From an uncultured Collinsella sp. (GTDB lineage Bacteria > Actinomycetota > Coriobacteriia > Coriobacteriales > Coriobacteriaceae), in NCBI GenBank assembly GCA_900758375.1, contig CAAERJ010000022.1:1-62259 (forward strand): a stretch of 62,259 nucleotides of DNA, written 5' to 3'. Positions 43,939 through 52,460 of this stretch are shown one piece after another (position 1 is the first letter of the stretch; every line of letters begins with the position of its first letter). Under the pieces are notes generated by a model, which did no database searches, had not been told where the DNA came from, and saw only the letters and a list, made by a program, of their open reading frames with translations. The position numbers and the translations under genes are program-made.

Positions 43939-44428
43939 CACCATCAACCGCGTAATCGTCCCGGGCACCTTCGATCCCATCACCTTTGGCCACATTGACG
44001 TGATCCGCCGAGCTCGCCGTATCTTTCCCAGCGTGATCGTCGCCGTGGCCGAATCGCAGGGTAAAAACGGCGTGGGTACCACCTTTATGCTCGACGAGCG
44101 CGTGGCGCTGGCCCGCGAGGCCCTCGGTGATTTGGACGGCGTCGAGGTACTGCCCTTCACCGGCCTGCTGGTCGACTTTGCACGTGAACAGGGGGCGGGT
44201 GCCGTCGTTAAGGGTCTGCGCGCCATGACCGACTTTGAGTACGAGTTGCAGCAGGCCGACCTCAACTATCGCCTGGATAGCGAGCTGGAGTCCATCTTTG
44301 TCATGAGTGCTCCGCAGTACGGCTATATCTCGAGTTCGGTGGTGCGCCAGATCGCGTCGCTTGGCAGCGACGTGTCGACGTTTGTGCCGCCCAACGTGGT
44401 CGAAGCGCTCAAACATCGCTTTTCGTGA
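43931..44428 (+). CDS. coaD: Phosphopantetheine adenylyltransferase
   Basis: CoaD (165 residues) converts phosphopantetheine to dephospho-CoA. The nucleotidyltransferase motif is PGTFDPITFGHIDVI (TxGH type), with VKGLRAMTDFEYELQ and PQYGYISSSVVRQIA as substrate-binding parts. The start is ATG 43931, fixed by family length; the ORF is open further upstream within rsmD. CoA made here also supplies the 4'-phosphopantetheine of the acyl carrier protein encoded downstream. Confidence 0.93.
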   Translation: MNDTINRVIVPGTFDPITFGHIDVIRRARRIFPSVIVAVAESQGKNGVGTTFMLDERVALAREALGDLDGVEVLPFTGLLVDFAREQGAGAVVKGLRAMTDFEYELQQADLNYRLDSELESIFVMSAPQYGYISSSVVRQIASLGSDVSTFVPPNVVEALKHRFS

Positions 44429-44496
44429 CGTTTTTTATTGCCTGGTGGCATGTGGTAAACTAACACGATGATATGTTACCTATGAAAGGAGACCGG

Positions 44497-44994
44497 ATGC
44501 CGGGCGAGAATTTTCCTGGCGACAGGATCGTGAGTCTTGTCGACGAGCTCGAGGGGCTCATCGAAGAGGCTAAGACGCCGTTCGGCAAGAACGCCCAGAT
44601 GAAGGTTATCGACGCCGACGTCTTCTTTAACATCCTCGATGAGATCCGCATGAGCTATCCCGAGGAGTGGCAGAAGTCCCGCCGTATCCTCAAAGAGCGC
44701 GAGGAGCTTATGGCCTCCGCCGCCGCCCAGGCCGATTCCATCATTGCCGATGCTCAGCAGCAGGCGCTCACCATTGCCGGTGAGCAGGAAATCGTCCGCT
44801 TAGCCCAGCAGCAGGCCGACGACATCCGCGACCGTGCCCAGCAGTACGAGCGCGAGACGCGTTATGCCGCCGAGGATTACGCCGAGCAGGTCTTTACGCA
44901 CCTCGAGGAGAACCTTAAGAGTCTGACCGGCACCGTCACTCGTTGCCGCCAGCAGCTCAACGAGGGCGCCGCTCAGCAGAACGGTCAGTGGTAA
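44497..44994 (+). CDS. Coiled-coil protein of unknown function (DivIVA/ATP-synthase-B-like)
   Basis: A 165-residue, mostly helical, soluble protein. After a short start (PGENFPGDRIVSLVDELEGL) comes a long charged coiled coil from about residue 55 to 150 (KSRRILKEREELMASAAAQA, then QQQADDIRDRAQQYERE). Such proteins resemble DivIVA or ATP-synthase subunit B only in helical character. The start is ATG 44497 with AAAGGAG five bases upstream. The stop overlaps the ATG of the DUF177 gene by one base, so the pair is coupled. Function unknown; its place between coaD and rpmF is conserved in related Coriobacteriia as far as I recall. Confidence 0.7.
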   Translation: MPGENFPGDRIVSLVDELEGLIEEAKTPFGKNAQMKVIDADVFFNILDEIRMSYPEEWQKSRRILKEREELMASAAAQADSIIADAQQQALTIAGEQEIVRLAQQQADDIRDRAQQYERETRYAAEDYAEQVFTHLEENLKSLTGTVTRCRQQLNEGAAQQNGQW

Positions 44995-45548
44995 TGGCTG
45001 AGTTCCCGAGCGTAACCGTCGATCTTTCCGAGCAGCTCGAGTTTCCCGGAGACTCTTATCCGCTGACCGGCAAGGTCGATGTCGCCACTTACACGGTGGG
45101 CGAGAAGGAGTACCAGCTGCAGGACGGCATTTCCTACGACGTGGTCTTTACCAACGCCGGTACCGGTGTTCTGCTTTCGGGCATGGTCCGCGCTCACGCC
45201 ACCGGCGAGTGCGATCGCTGCCTGGAGCCCGCATCGTTTGATATCGCAGGCGAGATCGAGGAGTTCTACCTCTTTAACGAGCCCGAGGACCCCGAGGCCT
45301 ACGAAGACGGCTACGAGTTGCTGGGCGAGGATCGCATTGTCGATCTGGGCGAGCCCATCAACGACGCGGTCGTCATGGACACGCCGTTCGTTGTCCTGTG
45401 CAAGCCCGATTGCCGCGGCCTTTGCCCCACCTGCGGCATCAATCTCAACGTCGAGCAATGCGATTGCGCCGCCAAGGCGGAGGCCGAATGGGCCGCTGCC
45501 ACGGAAAATCCATTTGCAGCATTGAAGAATCTCAAGCTTGACGAGTAA
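44994..45548 (+). CDS. YceD / DUF177 family protein
   Basis: A 184-residue DUF177 protein. The family core includes ECDRCLEPASFDI and the C-terminal CRGLCPTCGINLN, where two CxxC-type pairs (C-x2-C each) suggest a metal-binding pair. YceD genes nearly always precede rpmF and are tied to 23S rRNA and L32 handling and to fatty-acid synthesis genes. The ATG shares its A with the stop of the preceding gene (TAATG). rpmF follows 64 bp later. Frame and motifs are intact. Confidence 0.88.
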   Translation: MAEFPSVTVDLSEQLEFPGDSYPLTGKVDVATYTVGEKEYQLQDGISYDVVFTNAGTGVLLSGMVRAHATGECDRCLEPASFDIAGEIEEFYLFNEPEDPEAYEDGYELLGEDRIVDLGEPINDAVVMDTPFVVLCKPDCRGLCPTCGINLNVEQCDCAAKAEAEWAAATENPFAALKNLKLDE

Positions 45549-45612
45549 AACTGTGGTAGTATCGCTACTTGCGCGTAATCGCCACACTGGATAGTTCATA
45601 AGGAAGGTCACT

Positions 45613-45792
45613 ATGCCCGTACCTAAACAAAAGCAGGGTCGTATTCGCACCCATACCCGTCGTTCCGCCAACATGAAGATCTCGGCTGCGGCTCAGTCCA
45701 CGTGCCCCCGTTGCGGCGCTGTTAAGCTCCCGCACCACGTGTGCCCCAGCTGCGGTTTCTACAAGGACCGCGAGGTTATCGTTACCGAGTAA
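45613..45792 (+). CDS. rpmF: 50S ribosomal protein L32
   Basis: This 59-residue frame encodes L32. It has the MPVPKQKQGR-type start, the basic HTRRSANMKI stretch, and two CxxC pairs (CPRCG, CPSCG) that bind zinc. ATAAGGAAGG precedes the ATG at 45613. The zinc form is present; a zinc-free paralogue is not in the window. It belongs to the yceD-rpmF-plsX-acpP cluster. Confidence 0.95.
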   Translation: MPVPKQKQGRIRTHTRRSANMKISAAAQSTCPRCGAVKLPHHVCPSCGFYKDREVIVTE

Positions 45793-45880
45793 CTGTATAC
45801 TCTGGATACGATGCCGTTCCAACTGGAACCACAATGGCCGGCTCAATGAGTCGGCCATTTTTGTATAAGGAGCATATGAA

Positions 45881-46900
45881 ATGAGTAACGTTCGCGTTTG
45901 TGTAGACGTTGTGGGCGGAGACGAGAAGCCTCAGGTTGTTCTCGATGGTATCGAGGCTGCGCTTGCGGCAGATCCCGAGATCGAGGTCTTGGCCGTCGGT
46001 CCCGCCGAAATCGTCAACCCCTTTGCCGCAGCGCATGCCCGCGTGGAGGCTCTGGAGGCCCCCGATGTCATCAGCATGGAGGACGATCCCATCCGCGCCG
46101 TGATGACTAAGCGCAAGTCCTCGATCGTGCTTGCATGCCGTGCCATTAAGAAGGGCAATGCGGACGCGTTTTTCTCGGCCGGCTCGACCGGTGCTATGAC
46201 CGCTGCCGCCACGGCCTACGTCACGCCGTTTAGGTATTTGGCAGAGGGCAAGAAGCAGCCGGTCCGTCCGTGCTTGACCAACGCACTCCCCAATCGTGCC
46301 GGTGGCCTGACGGTGCTGTGCGATATGGGCGCCAATCCCGATGTCACGGTGGACGATATGGTGCGCTTCGCCCAGATGGGTGCTGCCTATGCCCGCGTGG
46401 TTTTGGGTATCGAGCATCCTCGCGTGGGCCTGCTTGCCAACGGCACCGAGGACGAGAAGGGCTCCAACTTTACCAAGTCGTGCTTCCCGGCCATGAAGAC
46501 CGCGGTTCCCGGCTTTGTGGGCAACTGTGAGGGCACCGACCTTACGTCGGGCAATTTTGACGTCGTGGTCGCCGACGGCATGTCGGGCAACATCGCGCTC
46601 AAGGCCACCGAGGGCGCTGCCAAGTTTTTGCTGCAGGAGCTCAAGGGTGCCTTTATGTCCTCGCTCGGCACCAAGATCGCCGCGCTGCTCATCAAAAAGC
46701 AGATGCGCGAGATTAAGGCCAAGCTTTCGGGCGACGCCAAGGGCGGCGCGATTCTGCTGGGCCTGCGCGGTGTCGTGTTGATCGGCCACGGCGCCACGTC
46801 GGTCGAGGCCGTCAAGAACGGTACGCTTGCCGCGGCCCAGGCCGTACGTGCCGGGCTTGTCCAGGACGTTGCCAATTCCATGGACGGTATCGTTTTGTAA
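45881..46900 (+). CDS. plsX: Phosphate acyltransferase PlsX
   Basis: PlsX (339 residues) converts acyl-ACP to acyl-phosphate, the donor for phospholipid synthesis by PlsY. Typical segments are VRVCVDVVGGDEKPQVVLDG at the start, AFFSAGSTGAMTAAA, TVLCDMGANPDV, and the VVADGMSGNIALKATEG motif. GAGCATATGAA lies before the ATG at 45881. It follows rpmF by 88 bp and precedes acpP, the usual bacterial order. Confidence 0.93.
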   Translation: MSNVRVCVDVVGGDEKPQVVLDGIEAALAADPEIEVLAVGPAEIVNPFAAAHARVEALEAPDVISMEDDPIRAVMTKRKSSIVLACRAIKKGNADAFFSAGSTGAMTAAATAYVTPFRYLAEGKKQPVRPCLTNALPNRAGGLTVLCDMGANPDVTVDDMVRFAQMGAAYARVVLGIEHPRVGLLANGTEDEKGSNFTKSCFPAMKTAVPGFVGNCEGTDLTSGNFDVVVADGMSGNIALKATEGAAKFLLQELKGAFMSSLGTKIAALLIKKQMREIKAKLSGDAKGGAILLGLRGVVLIGHGATSVEAVKNGTLAAAQAVRAGLVQDVANSMDGIVL

Positions 46901-47014
46901 GAGCCCCGTTACGTGGCTCAACCTGTACCGTGTAGGGTAGAATCGGAGCCGTATTGCAACGCGGCTCCGATTGCCGTGTTGTGTTGTGTTCCATGACATA
47001 CGAGAGGAAGCGCT

Positions 47015-47257
47015 ATGGACCGCTCCGAAATCTTCGATAAGATCGCCGAAATCGCCGCTGACGTGCTGGGCGTCGATGTCGCCGACATTAGCGACGAGAC
47101 CACTTTTGACGATCTCGATGCCGATTCGCTCGAGCGTCTGCAGCTGGTGACGGCCATTGAGGACGAGTTCGACCTCGAAATCGATGACGAGACCCTGCTG
47201 TCGCTCAACTCTGTCGCCGACGCCGTCGACGCGATCGAAAACGCCAAGGAGGCCTAA
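47015..47257 (+). CDS. acpP: Acyl carrier protein
   Basis: ACP (80 residues) carries growing fatty acids on a phosphopantetheine arm attached to the serine in DADSLERLQLV (the DSL motif). It is acidic and all-helical as expected. GAGAGGAAGC precedes the ATG 47015. rnc starts three bases after its stop. The window also encodes CoaD, which provides the CoA precursor of its prosthetic group. Confidence 0.94.
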   Translation: MDRSEIFDKIAEIAADVLGVDVADISDETTFDDLDADSLERLQLVTAIEDEFDLEIDDETLLSLNSVADAVDAIENAKEA

Positions 47258-47260
47258 GTC

Positions 47261-47986
47261 TTGGCTTTGTCTGAACGACTCACGCGCGCCCAGGAGATTC
47301 TGGGCCATGAGTTCAATAACAAGGTGCTGCTGCGCGCGGCGCTCACGCATCCCTCGGCCGTCGAGGGCCTGCCGGTCTCTGCCAGCTATGAGCGCCTTGA
47401 ATTTTTGGGCGATTCCATTTTGGGCGCCGTGGTGGCCCGCTCGCTCTTTGAGTCCTATCCCGAGTTTGACGAGGGCAAGCTCACACGCCTGAAGGTGTCC
47501 CTTGTCTCGGGCGCCACGCTGTCCGAGGTGTCGCACGAGCTGGGTATCGACGACATCATCATCTTTGGCGCCTCCGAGACTGGTACCGGCGCGCGCGGCC
47601 TGCACTCGGCGCTTGAGAACGTTTACGAGTCGCTTGTGGGCGCGTTGTATCTGGATGCCGGTTGGGATGCGGCGGCGGAGTTCATCCACCGTACGCTTAA
47701 GCCGCACCTGGCCACCGAGCGTGCCGAGCACCCCGCGAACCCCAAGTCGTTCTTGCAGGAGTGCGTGCAGGCAGACGGCCACGAGCCTCCCGCGTATAAG
47801 CTGGTCGGCTCCGAGGGCCCCGCACATGCGCCCACCTTTACCGCTGTGGTGCTCATCGACGGTATTCGCCAGGGCCGCGGCACCGGTTCCTCCAAGAAGG
47901 AGGCCGAGGGGGCCGCTGCACTCGAGGCGCTCGACCGCATGGGCTACACCACCAACGGCGTGATTCTTAACAAGAAGCCTGTTTAA
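47261..47986 (+). CDS. rnc: Ribonuclease III
   Basis: RNase III (241 residues) cleaves double-stranded RNA in rRNA and mRNA processing. The catalytic signature ERLEFLGDSILGAVV is near residue 45, further acidic site residues lie in ENVYESLVGALYLD, and a double-stranded-RNA-binding domain occupies the C-terminus (KSFLQECVQADG, then GTGSSKKEAEGAAALEAL). The start is TTG 47261, with AAGGAGG nine bases upstream inside the end of acpP. It precedes smc, ftsY and ffh as in many Gram-positive bacteria. Confidence 0.93.
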   Translation: MALSERLTRAQEILGHEFNNKVLLRAALTHPSAVEGLPVSASYERLEFLGDSILGAVVARSLFESYPEFDEGKLTRLKVSLVSGATLSEVSHELGIDDIIIFGASETGTGARGLHSALENVYESLVGALYLDAGWDAAAEFIHRTLKPHLATERAEHPANPKSFLQECVQADGHEPPAYKLVGSEGPAHAPTFTAVVLIDGIRQGRGTGSSKKEAEGAAALEALDRMGYTTNGVILNKKPV

Positions 47987-47996
47987 GCGAGGAACC

Positions 47997-50900
47997 GTGT
48001 ATCTCAAGTCCCTCACGCTCAAAGGGTTCAAGTCGTTTGCCGACCGCGCCCATATGTCATTTGAGCCGGGCCTGACCGTCATCGTCGGTCCCAACGGCTC
48101 GGGAAAATCGAACATCTCCGACTCGATTCTGTGGGTCCTGGGCGAGCAGAGTGCCAAGCAGCTGCGCGGCCAGGCCATGGAGGACGTCATCTTCTCGGGT
48201 TCGTCGGCGCGCAAGCCGGTGGGCGTCGCCGAGGTCACGCTGGTGCTCGATAACTCGGACCATATGCTGCCCGTCGACTTTGACGAGGTCGCCATTACCC
48301 GTCGCATGTACCGCTCGGGCGAAAGCGAGTACCTCATCAACTCGAGCCTGTGCCGCCTGATGGACATTCAGGACATCCTGCACGATTCGGGCCTGGGCAA
48401 GGATACGCATTCCATCATCAGCCAGGGCAAGCTCGACGCCATTTTGCAGAGCCGCCCCGAGGAGCGCCGCGCCCTGATCGAGGAGGCTGCCGGCATCTCC
48501 AAGCACAAGCGCCGCAAGGAGCGTGCGCTCAAAAAGATTAAATCGATGGACGAGCACCTGACCCGTGCCCGCGACATCAATAAGGAGATCGCTCGTCAGC
48601 TGCGGCCGCTGGAGCGTCAGGTCGACCGCGCGCGCAAGTACAAAGAGCTGTCCTCGCGCGCGAATGAGCTTACGCAGATGCTGGCCGTCGACGAGCTTCG
48701 TTCGCTGCAGTCGCAGTGGAACGACCTGGAGAGCCGCTCCAAGGAGGGCGCTGCCGAGCTTGAGCTTGCGCAGTACCGCCTGGGCGAAAAGGAGCGCGAG
48801 CTCGAGAAGCTCCAGGTCATGCTCGAGGAAAAGGGCCTTTTTGTGGGCGATCTGGGCGAGCAGCGCCGCCATATGCAAGACGTGGTCGGCCGCATTAACT
48901 CCGATATGCGCCTGCTCGAGGAAAAAGGCCACAACATGGTGTCGCGCCTGTCCGACATGCGCGGCCAGATTTCGAGCTCCGAACATCAGCGTCGTCGCGT
49001 GGTCGAGGAGCTCGAGGATGCGCGTGCCCAGCTTGAGGAAGTTACCGGTGCGCACATGCAGGCCCAGGACGACGTTGACGCCGCCGGTCCTGCCGCCGCC
49101 CAGCTCCACGAGCGTCGCGTTGCGCTCGACAATCAGATTTCGCAGCTTACGCGCGAGCAGCGCGATGTGCAGCGTGCGGCCGATAACGCCGCGCTCGAGC
49201 TTGCCAAGGTGAAGGACTCGCTGAGCAACGCCGAGGTCGAGGACAACATGTACGCCTCGCGCCTGGAGCAGATCGACGAGCAGCTCGAGGAGGTCACGGC
49301 CTCGCTCGAGAGCCGTCGCGACCGCGCTGAGGAGCTCGAAGGTGCGCTCGATCAGGCTCGCCAAGCCCAGGTCGATGCGCGTGAGGCCACCGAGGTCGCC
49401 CGTGCGGCGTTGAAGGACCTGCGTAATCGCGAGAGCGAGGCGCGCAATAAACTGTCCGAGGTTCGCTCTGAGCTCGCGAGCCAAAAGAAGCTCGATGCCC
49501 GCATGGCTGACAGCTCGCCGTTGGTGAGCCGTCTGATGGGCGCGTTGGGCGATGATGTCTCGGGTCGTCTGGGCGATGTGCTCGAGGCCCCTCGTGAGCT
49601 CGAGGGTCTGGTCGAGCAGCTGCTTGCTGGCGATATCGATGCCCTGCTGTTTGATGACGCCTCCACGCTTGAGCGTGCCGGTCGTGCGGCTCTGGACCAA
49701 AAGAAGGCCTCGGGCGAGGCGCTGCTGATGGCGCGCGGCGTGAGCGGCTCTGCTGCCGCCGAGGGCGCTGCCGGTTCTCGTTTGGTCGACCGTCTGTCCG
49801 TGCGTTCCGGGTATGGCTCGGTTGTCGAGGCCCTGCTCGGCGGCTATTACGTGGTCGATGACTTGGCTGCCGCGCTGGCGGCACCAGTCGTTGACGGCGT
49901 GACCTATGTGACGCCCGATGGCGCCCGCGTGAGCTGTGGCGGCCTGGTGCGCGTGGGGCTCGATGCCGGCGAGGCTTCGGGTGCCCTGGAGCGCAAGCGT
50001 CGAATTCGTGAGCTGGAGGGCCTGGAGCCCGATCTTGCTGCCGTGTTTGAGCATGTGTCGGATCGGGTCGTCGAGGCCAATGCGGCCGTCGAGGAGGCGC
50101 GTGCCGCCGAGGGCGATGCCGCCGGTGAGATCGCCCGTCTTGAGGGCGAGCGCCGCTCGCTGCTCTCCGAGATCGGCCGCCTGGAGCAAAGCGCCAACAA
50201 TGCCGAGGTTGAGCGCGTGCGCATCTCCAAGCGCCGCGAACAGGCCGCCGAGGCCGTTCGCGCTGCGCGCCCGCGCGTTGACGAGCTCACCCGTTCGCGC
50301 GACGAGGCCCGTGCGCAGGCAAGCGACCTGGGTCTCCAGATTGCCGAAGCCAACGACGAGCTCGATCGCGTGCGCCGTGACGATTCCGAGGCGGCCGGCA
50401 AGCTCGCCGATGCCAAAGTCCGCCTGGCACAGACGAGCGAGCGTGTTCGTTCTCTGAAGGGCCGCGTGCCCGACCTGGAGCATCGCCTGGAGGGCATCGA
50501 CCGCCGTATCCGCGGAACACGCCAGGCCTCGCGCTCGCTCGAGCTGCTGCGCCTGCGCGTCGATCCGATGCACGAGCGCTATTCGGCCCTGCTGGATCGC
50601 GCATCGGATTGGGCTGCGCGTCTGCGTGACCAGGCTTCGCTCGAGGAGGCGGACTCGGCCTCGCTCAAGAAGACCATCGAGGACGCCAAGGCCGAGGTCT
50701 CCCGTGCCAAGGAGCGGGTCGATGCCGCCACGGCGACGCAAAACGAGTTCAAGGTCGCACGCGGCAAGCTCGAGGTTCAGGTAGAGGCGGCCATCAAGGC
50801 CATTACCGCCGATGGCACCACGGTGCTCGAGGAAGCGCTCATGCTTCCTGCGCCCACCGATCGCGACGCCGCCGAGCGCGAGCTCAACCAGCTCGTGCGC

Positions 50901-51533
50901 CAGATCAACAACCTGGGCCCTGTGAACCAGGTTGCCATGGAGGAGTACGAGCAGCTCAAGCGCCGTGCCGATTATATCGAGGAGCAGCTGGCCGATCTGG
51001 AGAGCGCGCGTAAGGCGCTCACCAAGATCACCGTGGCCATCGATCGCAAGATGCGCAAAGCCTTCCTGGTAACCTTTGAGAAGGTCGATGCGAACTTCCG
51101 CGAGATCTTCGCCATGCTGTTCCCGGGCGGCCAGGCACATCTGGAGATGACCGACCCCGAGCATCCGGCCGAGACGGGCATCGAGGTCGTGGCGCAGCCG
51201 CGTGGCAAGCGCATCACCAAGATGATGCTCATGTCGGGCGGCGAGAAGAGCCTGACGGCGCTTGCCCTGCTCTTTGCCGTGTATCGCACGCGAACGGTGC
51301 CGTTCTATGTGCTGGACGAGGTCGAGGCGGCACTCGACGACGCCAACCTGTCCAAGCTCATCGGCGCGCTCGACGTGCTGCGTTCCGATACGCAGCTCTT
51401 GGTTATCTCGCATCAGCGCCGTACTATGGAGGACGCTGACGTCCTCTACGGCGTCTCGATGCAAGCCGACGGCGTCAGTCGCGTCGTCTCGCAAAAACTC
51501 GATCGCGAAACCGGAAAGGTCGTGAATGCATAA
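47997..51533 (+). CDS. smc: Chromosome partition protein SMC
   Basis: SMC (1178 residues) forms the ring ATPase that compacts and segregates the chromosome. The N-terminal half-head has Walker A VGPNGSGKSNISDSI; long coiled coils flank a hinge at about 500-680 (DALLFDDAST; GLVRVGLDAGEASGAL). The C-terminal half-head has the signature MSGGEKSLTALALLFA and Walker B FYVLDEVEAALDD. It starts at GTG 47997 behind GCGAGGAACC. ScpA and ScpB are not in the window. The stop overlaps the ftsY start (TAATGG). Confidence 0.95.
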   Translation: MYLKSLTLKGFKSFADRAHMSFEPGLTVIVGPNGSGKSNISDSILWVLGEQSAKQLRGQAMEDVIFSGSSARKPVGVAEVTLVLDNSDHMLPVDFDEVAITRRMYRSGESEYLINSSLCRLMDIQDILHDSGLGKDTHSIISQGKLDAILQSRPEERRALIEEAAGISKHKRRKERALKKIKSMDEHLTRARDINKEIARQLRPLERQVDRARKYKELSSRANELTQMLAVDELRSLQSQWNDLESRSKEGAAELELAQYRLGEKERELEKLQVMLEEKGLFVGDLGEQRRHMQDVVGRINSDMRLLEEKGHNMVSRLSDMRGQISSSEHQRRRVVEELEDARAQLEEVTGAHMQAQDDVDAAGPAAAQLHERRVALDNQISQLTREQRDVQRAADNAALELAKVKDSLSNAEVEDNMYASRLEQIDEQLEEVTASLESRRDRAEELEGALDQARQAQVDAREATEVARAALKDLRNRESEARNKLSEVRSELASQKKLDARMADSSPLVSRLMGALGDDVSGRLGDVLEAPRELEGLVEQLLAGDIDALLFDDASTLERAGRAALDQKKASGEALLMARGVSGSAAAEGAAGSRLVDRLSVRSGYGSVVEALLGGYYVVDDLAAALAAPVVDGVTYVTPDGARVSCGGLVRVGLDAGEASGALERKRRIRELEGLEPDLAAVFEHVSDRVVEANAAVEEARAAEGDAAGEIARLEGERRSLLSEIGRLEQSANNAEVERVRISKRREQAAEAVRAARPRVDELTRSRDEARAQASDLGLQIAEANDELDRVRRDDSEAAGKLADAKVRLAQTSERVRSLKGRVPDLEHRLEGIDRRIRGTRQASRSLELLRLRVDPMHERYSALLDRASDWAARLRDQASLEEADSASLKKTIEDAKAEVSRAKERVDAATATQNEFKVARGKLEVQVEAAIKAITADGTTVLEEALMLPAPTDRDAAERELNQLVRQINNLGPVNQVAMEEYEQLKRRADYIEEQLADLESARKALTKITVAIDRKMRKAFLVTFEKVDANFREIFAMLFPGGQAHLEMTDPEHPAETGIEVVAQPRGKRITKMMLMSGGEKSLTALALLFAVYRTRTVPFYVLDEVEAALDDANLSKLIGALDVLRSDTQLLVISHQRRTMEDADVLYGVSMQADGVSRVVSQKLDRETGKVVNA

Positions 51534-52450
51534 TGGGATTCTTCGATGCTCTCTCGCGCGGACTTGAGCGCAGCCGCGAGGCCCTCAACGAGGTCTTTTA
51601 CTTTGGCGGCGAGGTCGATGAGGATTTTTGGGAGGACCTAGAGGACACCCTCGTCATGGGTGACATGGGTGCCGAGGTCGCGATCAAGGTGTCCGATGAC
51701 CTGCGCGATGCCGCGGCCAAGAAGAACCTCAAGACCGCCCCGCAACTCCGTCGCGCCCTGGCCGAGCAGCTCGAGCAACATTTTGTGCCCGCCGAGCGCG
51801 ATCCGTTCGCCGACACGCCGAGCTGCGTGCTGTTTGTGGGTATTAACGGTGCCGGCAAGACCACGACGGTCGGCAAGATCGCGAGCGCCATGGCTGCCCG
51901 CGGCAAGAATGTCGTGATCGGTTCGGCCGATACCTTCCGCGCCGCCGCCATCGAGCAGCTCGATGTGTGGGGCCAGCGCGCCGGTGTCCCCGTCATCAAG
52001 CGCGACCGCGGCTCCGACCCGGCAAGCGTTTGCTACGACGTGCTCGACGAGGCCGACAAGCGCGGCAGCGACCTGGTGCTTATCGATACCGCCGGCCGTC
52101 TGCACACGAGCCCCGAGCTCATGCGCGAGCTTGCCAAGGTGGTCAACGTGACGCGTAAGCGCGCCGCCAATATGGCCGCCGGCCCCATGCCCGTCTCGGT
52201 CGTCCTCGTAATCGATGCCGCAACAGGCCAAAACGGTCTGAACCAGGCGCTCGAGTTTAACGAGGCGCTGGGCCTGGACGGTATTATCATGACTAAGCTC
52301 GACGGCACGGCTAAGGGTGGCATCGCCATGGCTGTGGCCGAGAAGCTCAAGCTCCCGATCCTGCGCGTGGGCGTGGGCGAGCAGGTTGATGACCTGCAGG
52401 AGTTCAATGCCAAAGATTTCTGCCGCGCCCTGGTGGGCGAGTCCAACTAA
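51533..52450 (+). CDS. ftsY: Signal recognition particle receptor FtsY
   Basis: FtsY (305 residues) docks the SRP-ribosome complex at the membrane. It has the N domain (EALNEVFYFGGEVDEDFWED) and the G domain with GINGAGKTTTVGKIA, DTFRAAAIEQLDVW, DTAGRLHTSPELM and TKLDGTAKGG. The acidic A domain of proteobacterial FtsY is missing, as in most Gram-positive forms. It overlaps smc by one base and ffh follows 10 bp later, so both SRP GTPases are co-expressed. Confidence 0.94.
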   Translation: MGFFDALSRGLERSREALNEVFYFGGEVDEDFWEDLEDTLVMGDMGAEVAIKVSDDLRDAAAKKNLKTAPQLRRALAEQLEQHFVPAERDPFADTPSCVLFVGINGAGKTTTVGKIASAMAARGKNVVIGSADTFRAAAIEQLDVWGQRAGVPVIKRDRGSDPASVCYDVLDEADKRGSDLVLIDTAGRLHTSPELMRELAKVVNVTRKRAANMAAGPMPVSVVLVIDAATGQNGLNQALEFNEALGLDGIIMTKLDGTAKGGIAMAVAEKLKLPILRVGVGEQVDDLQEFNAKDFCRALVGESN

Positions 52451-52460
52451 GGAGTGACTA

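Noticed and set aside
48057..51494. 1145-residue open frame antisense to smc
   Set aside because: Same cause: GC-rich third positions keep the antisense frame open. The plus-strand SMC motifs are unambiguous.
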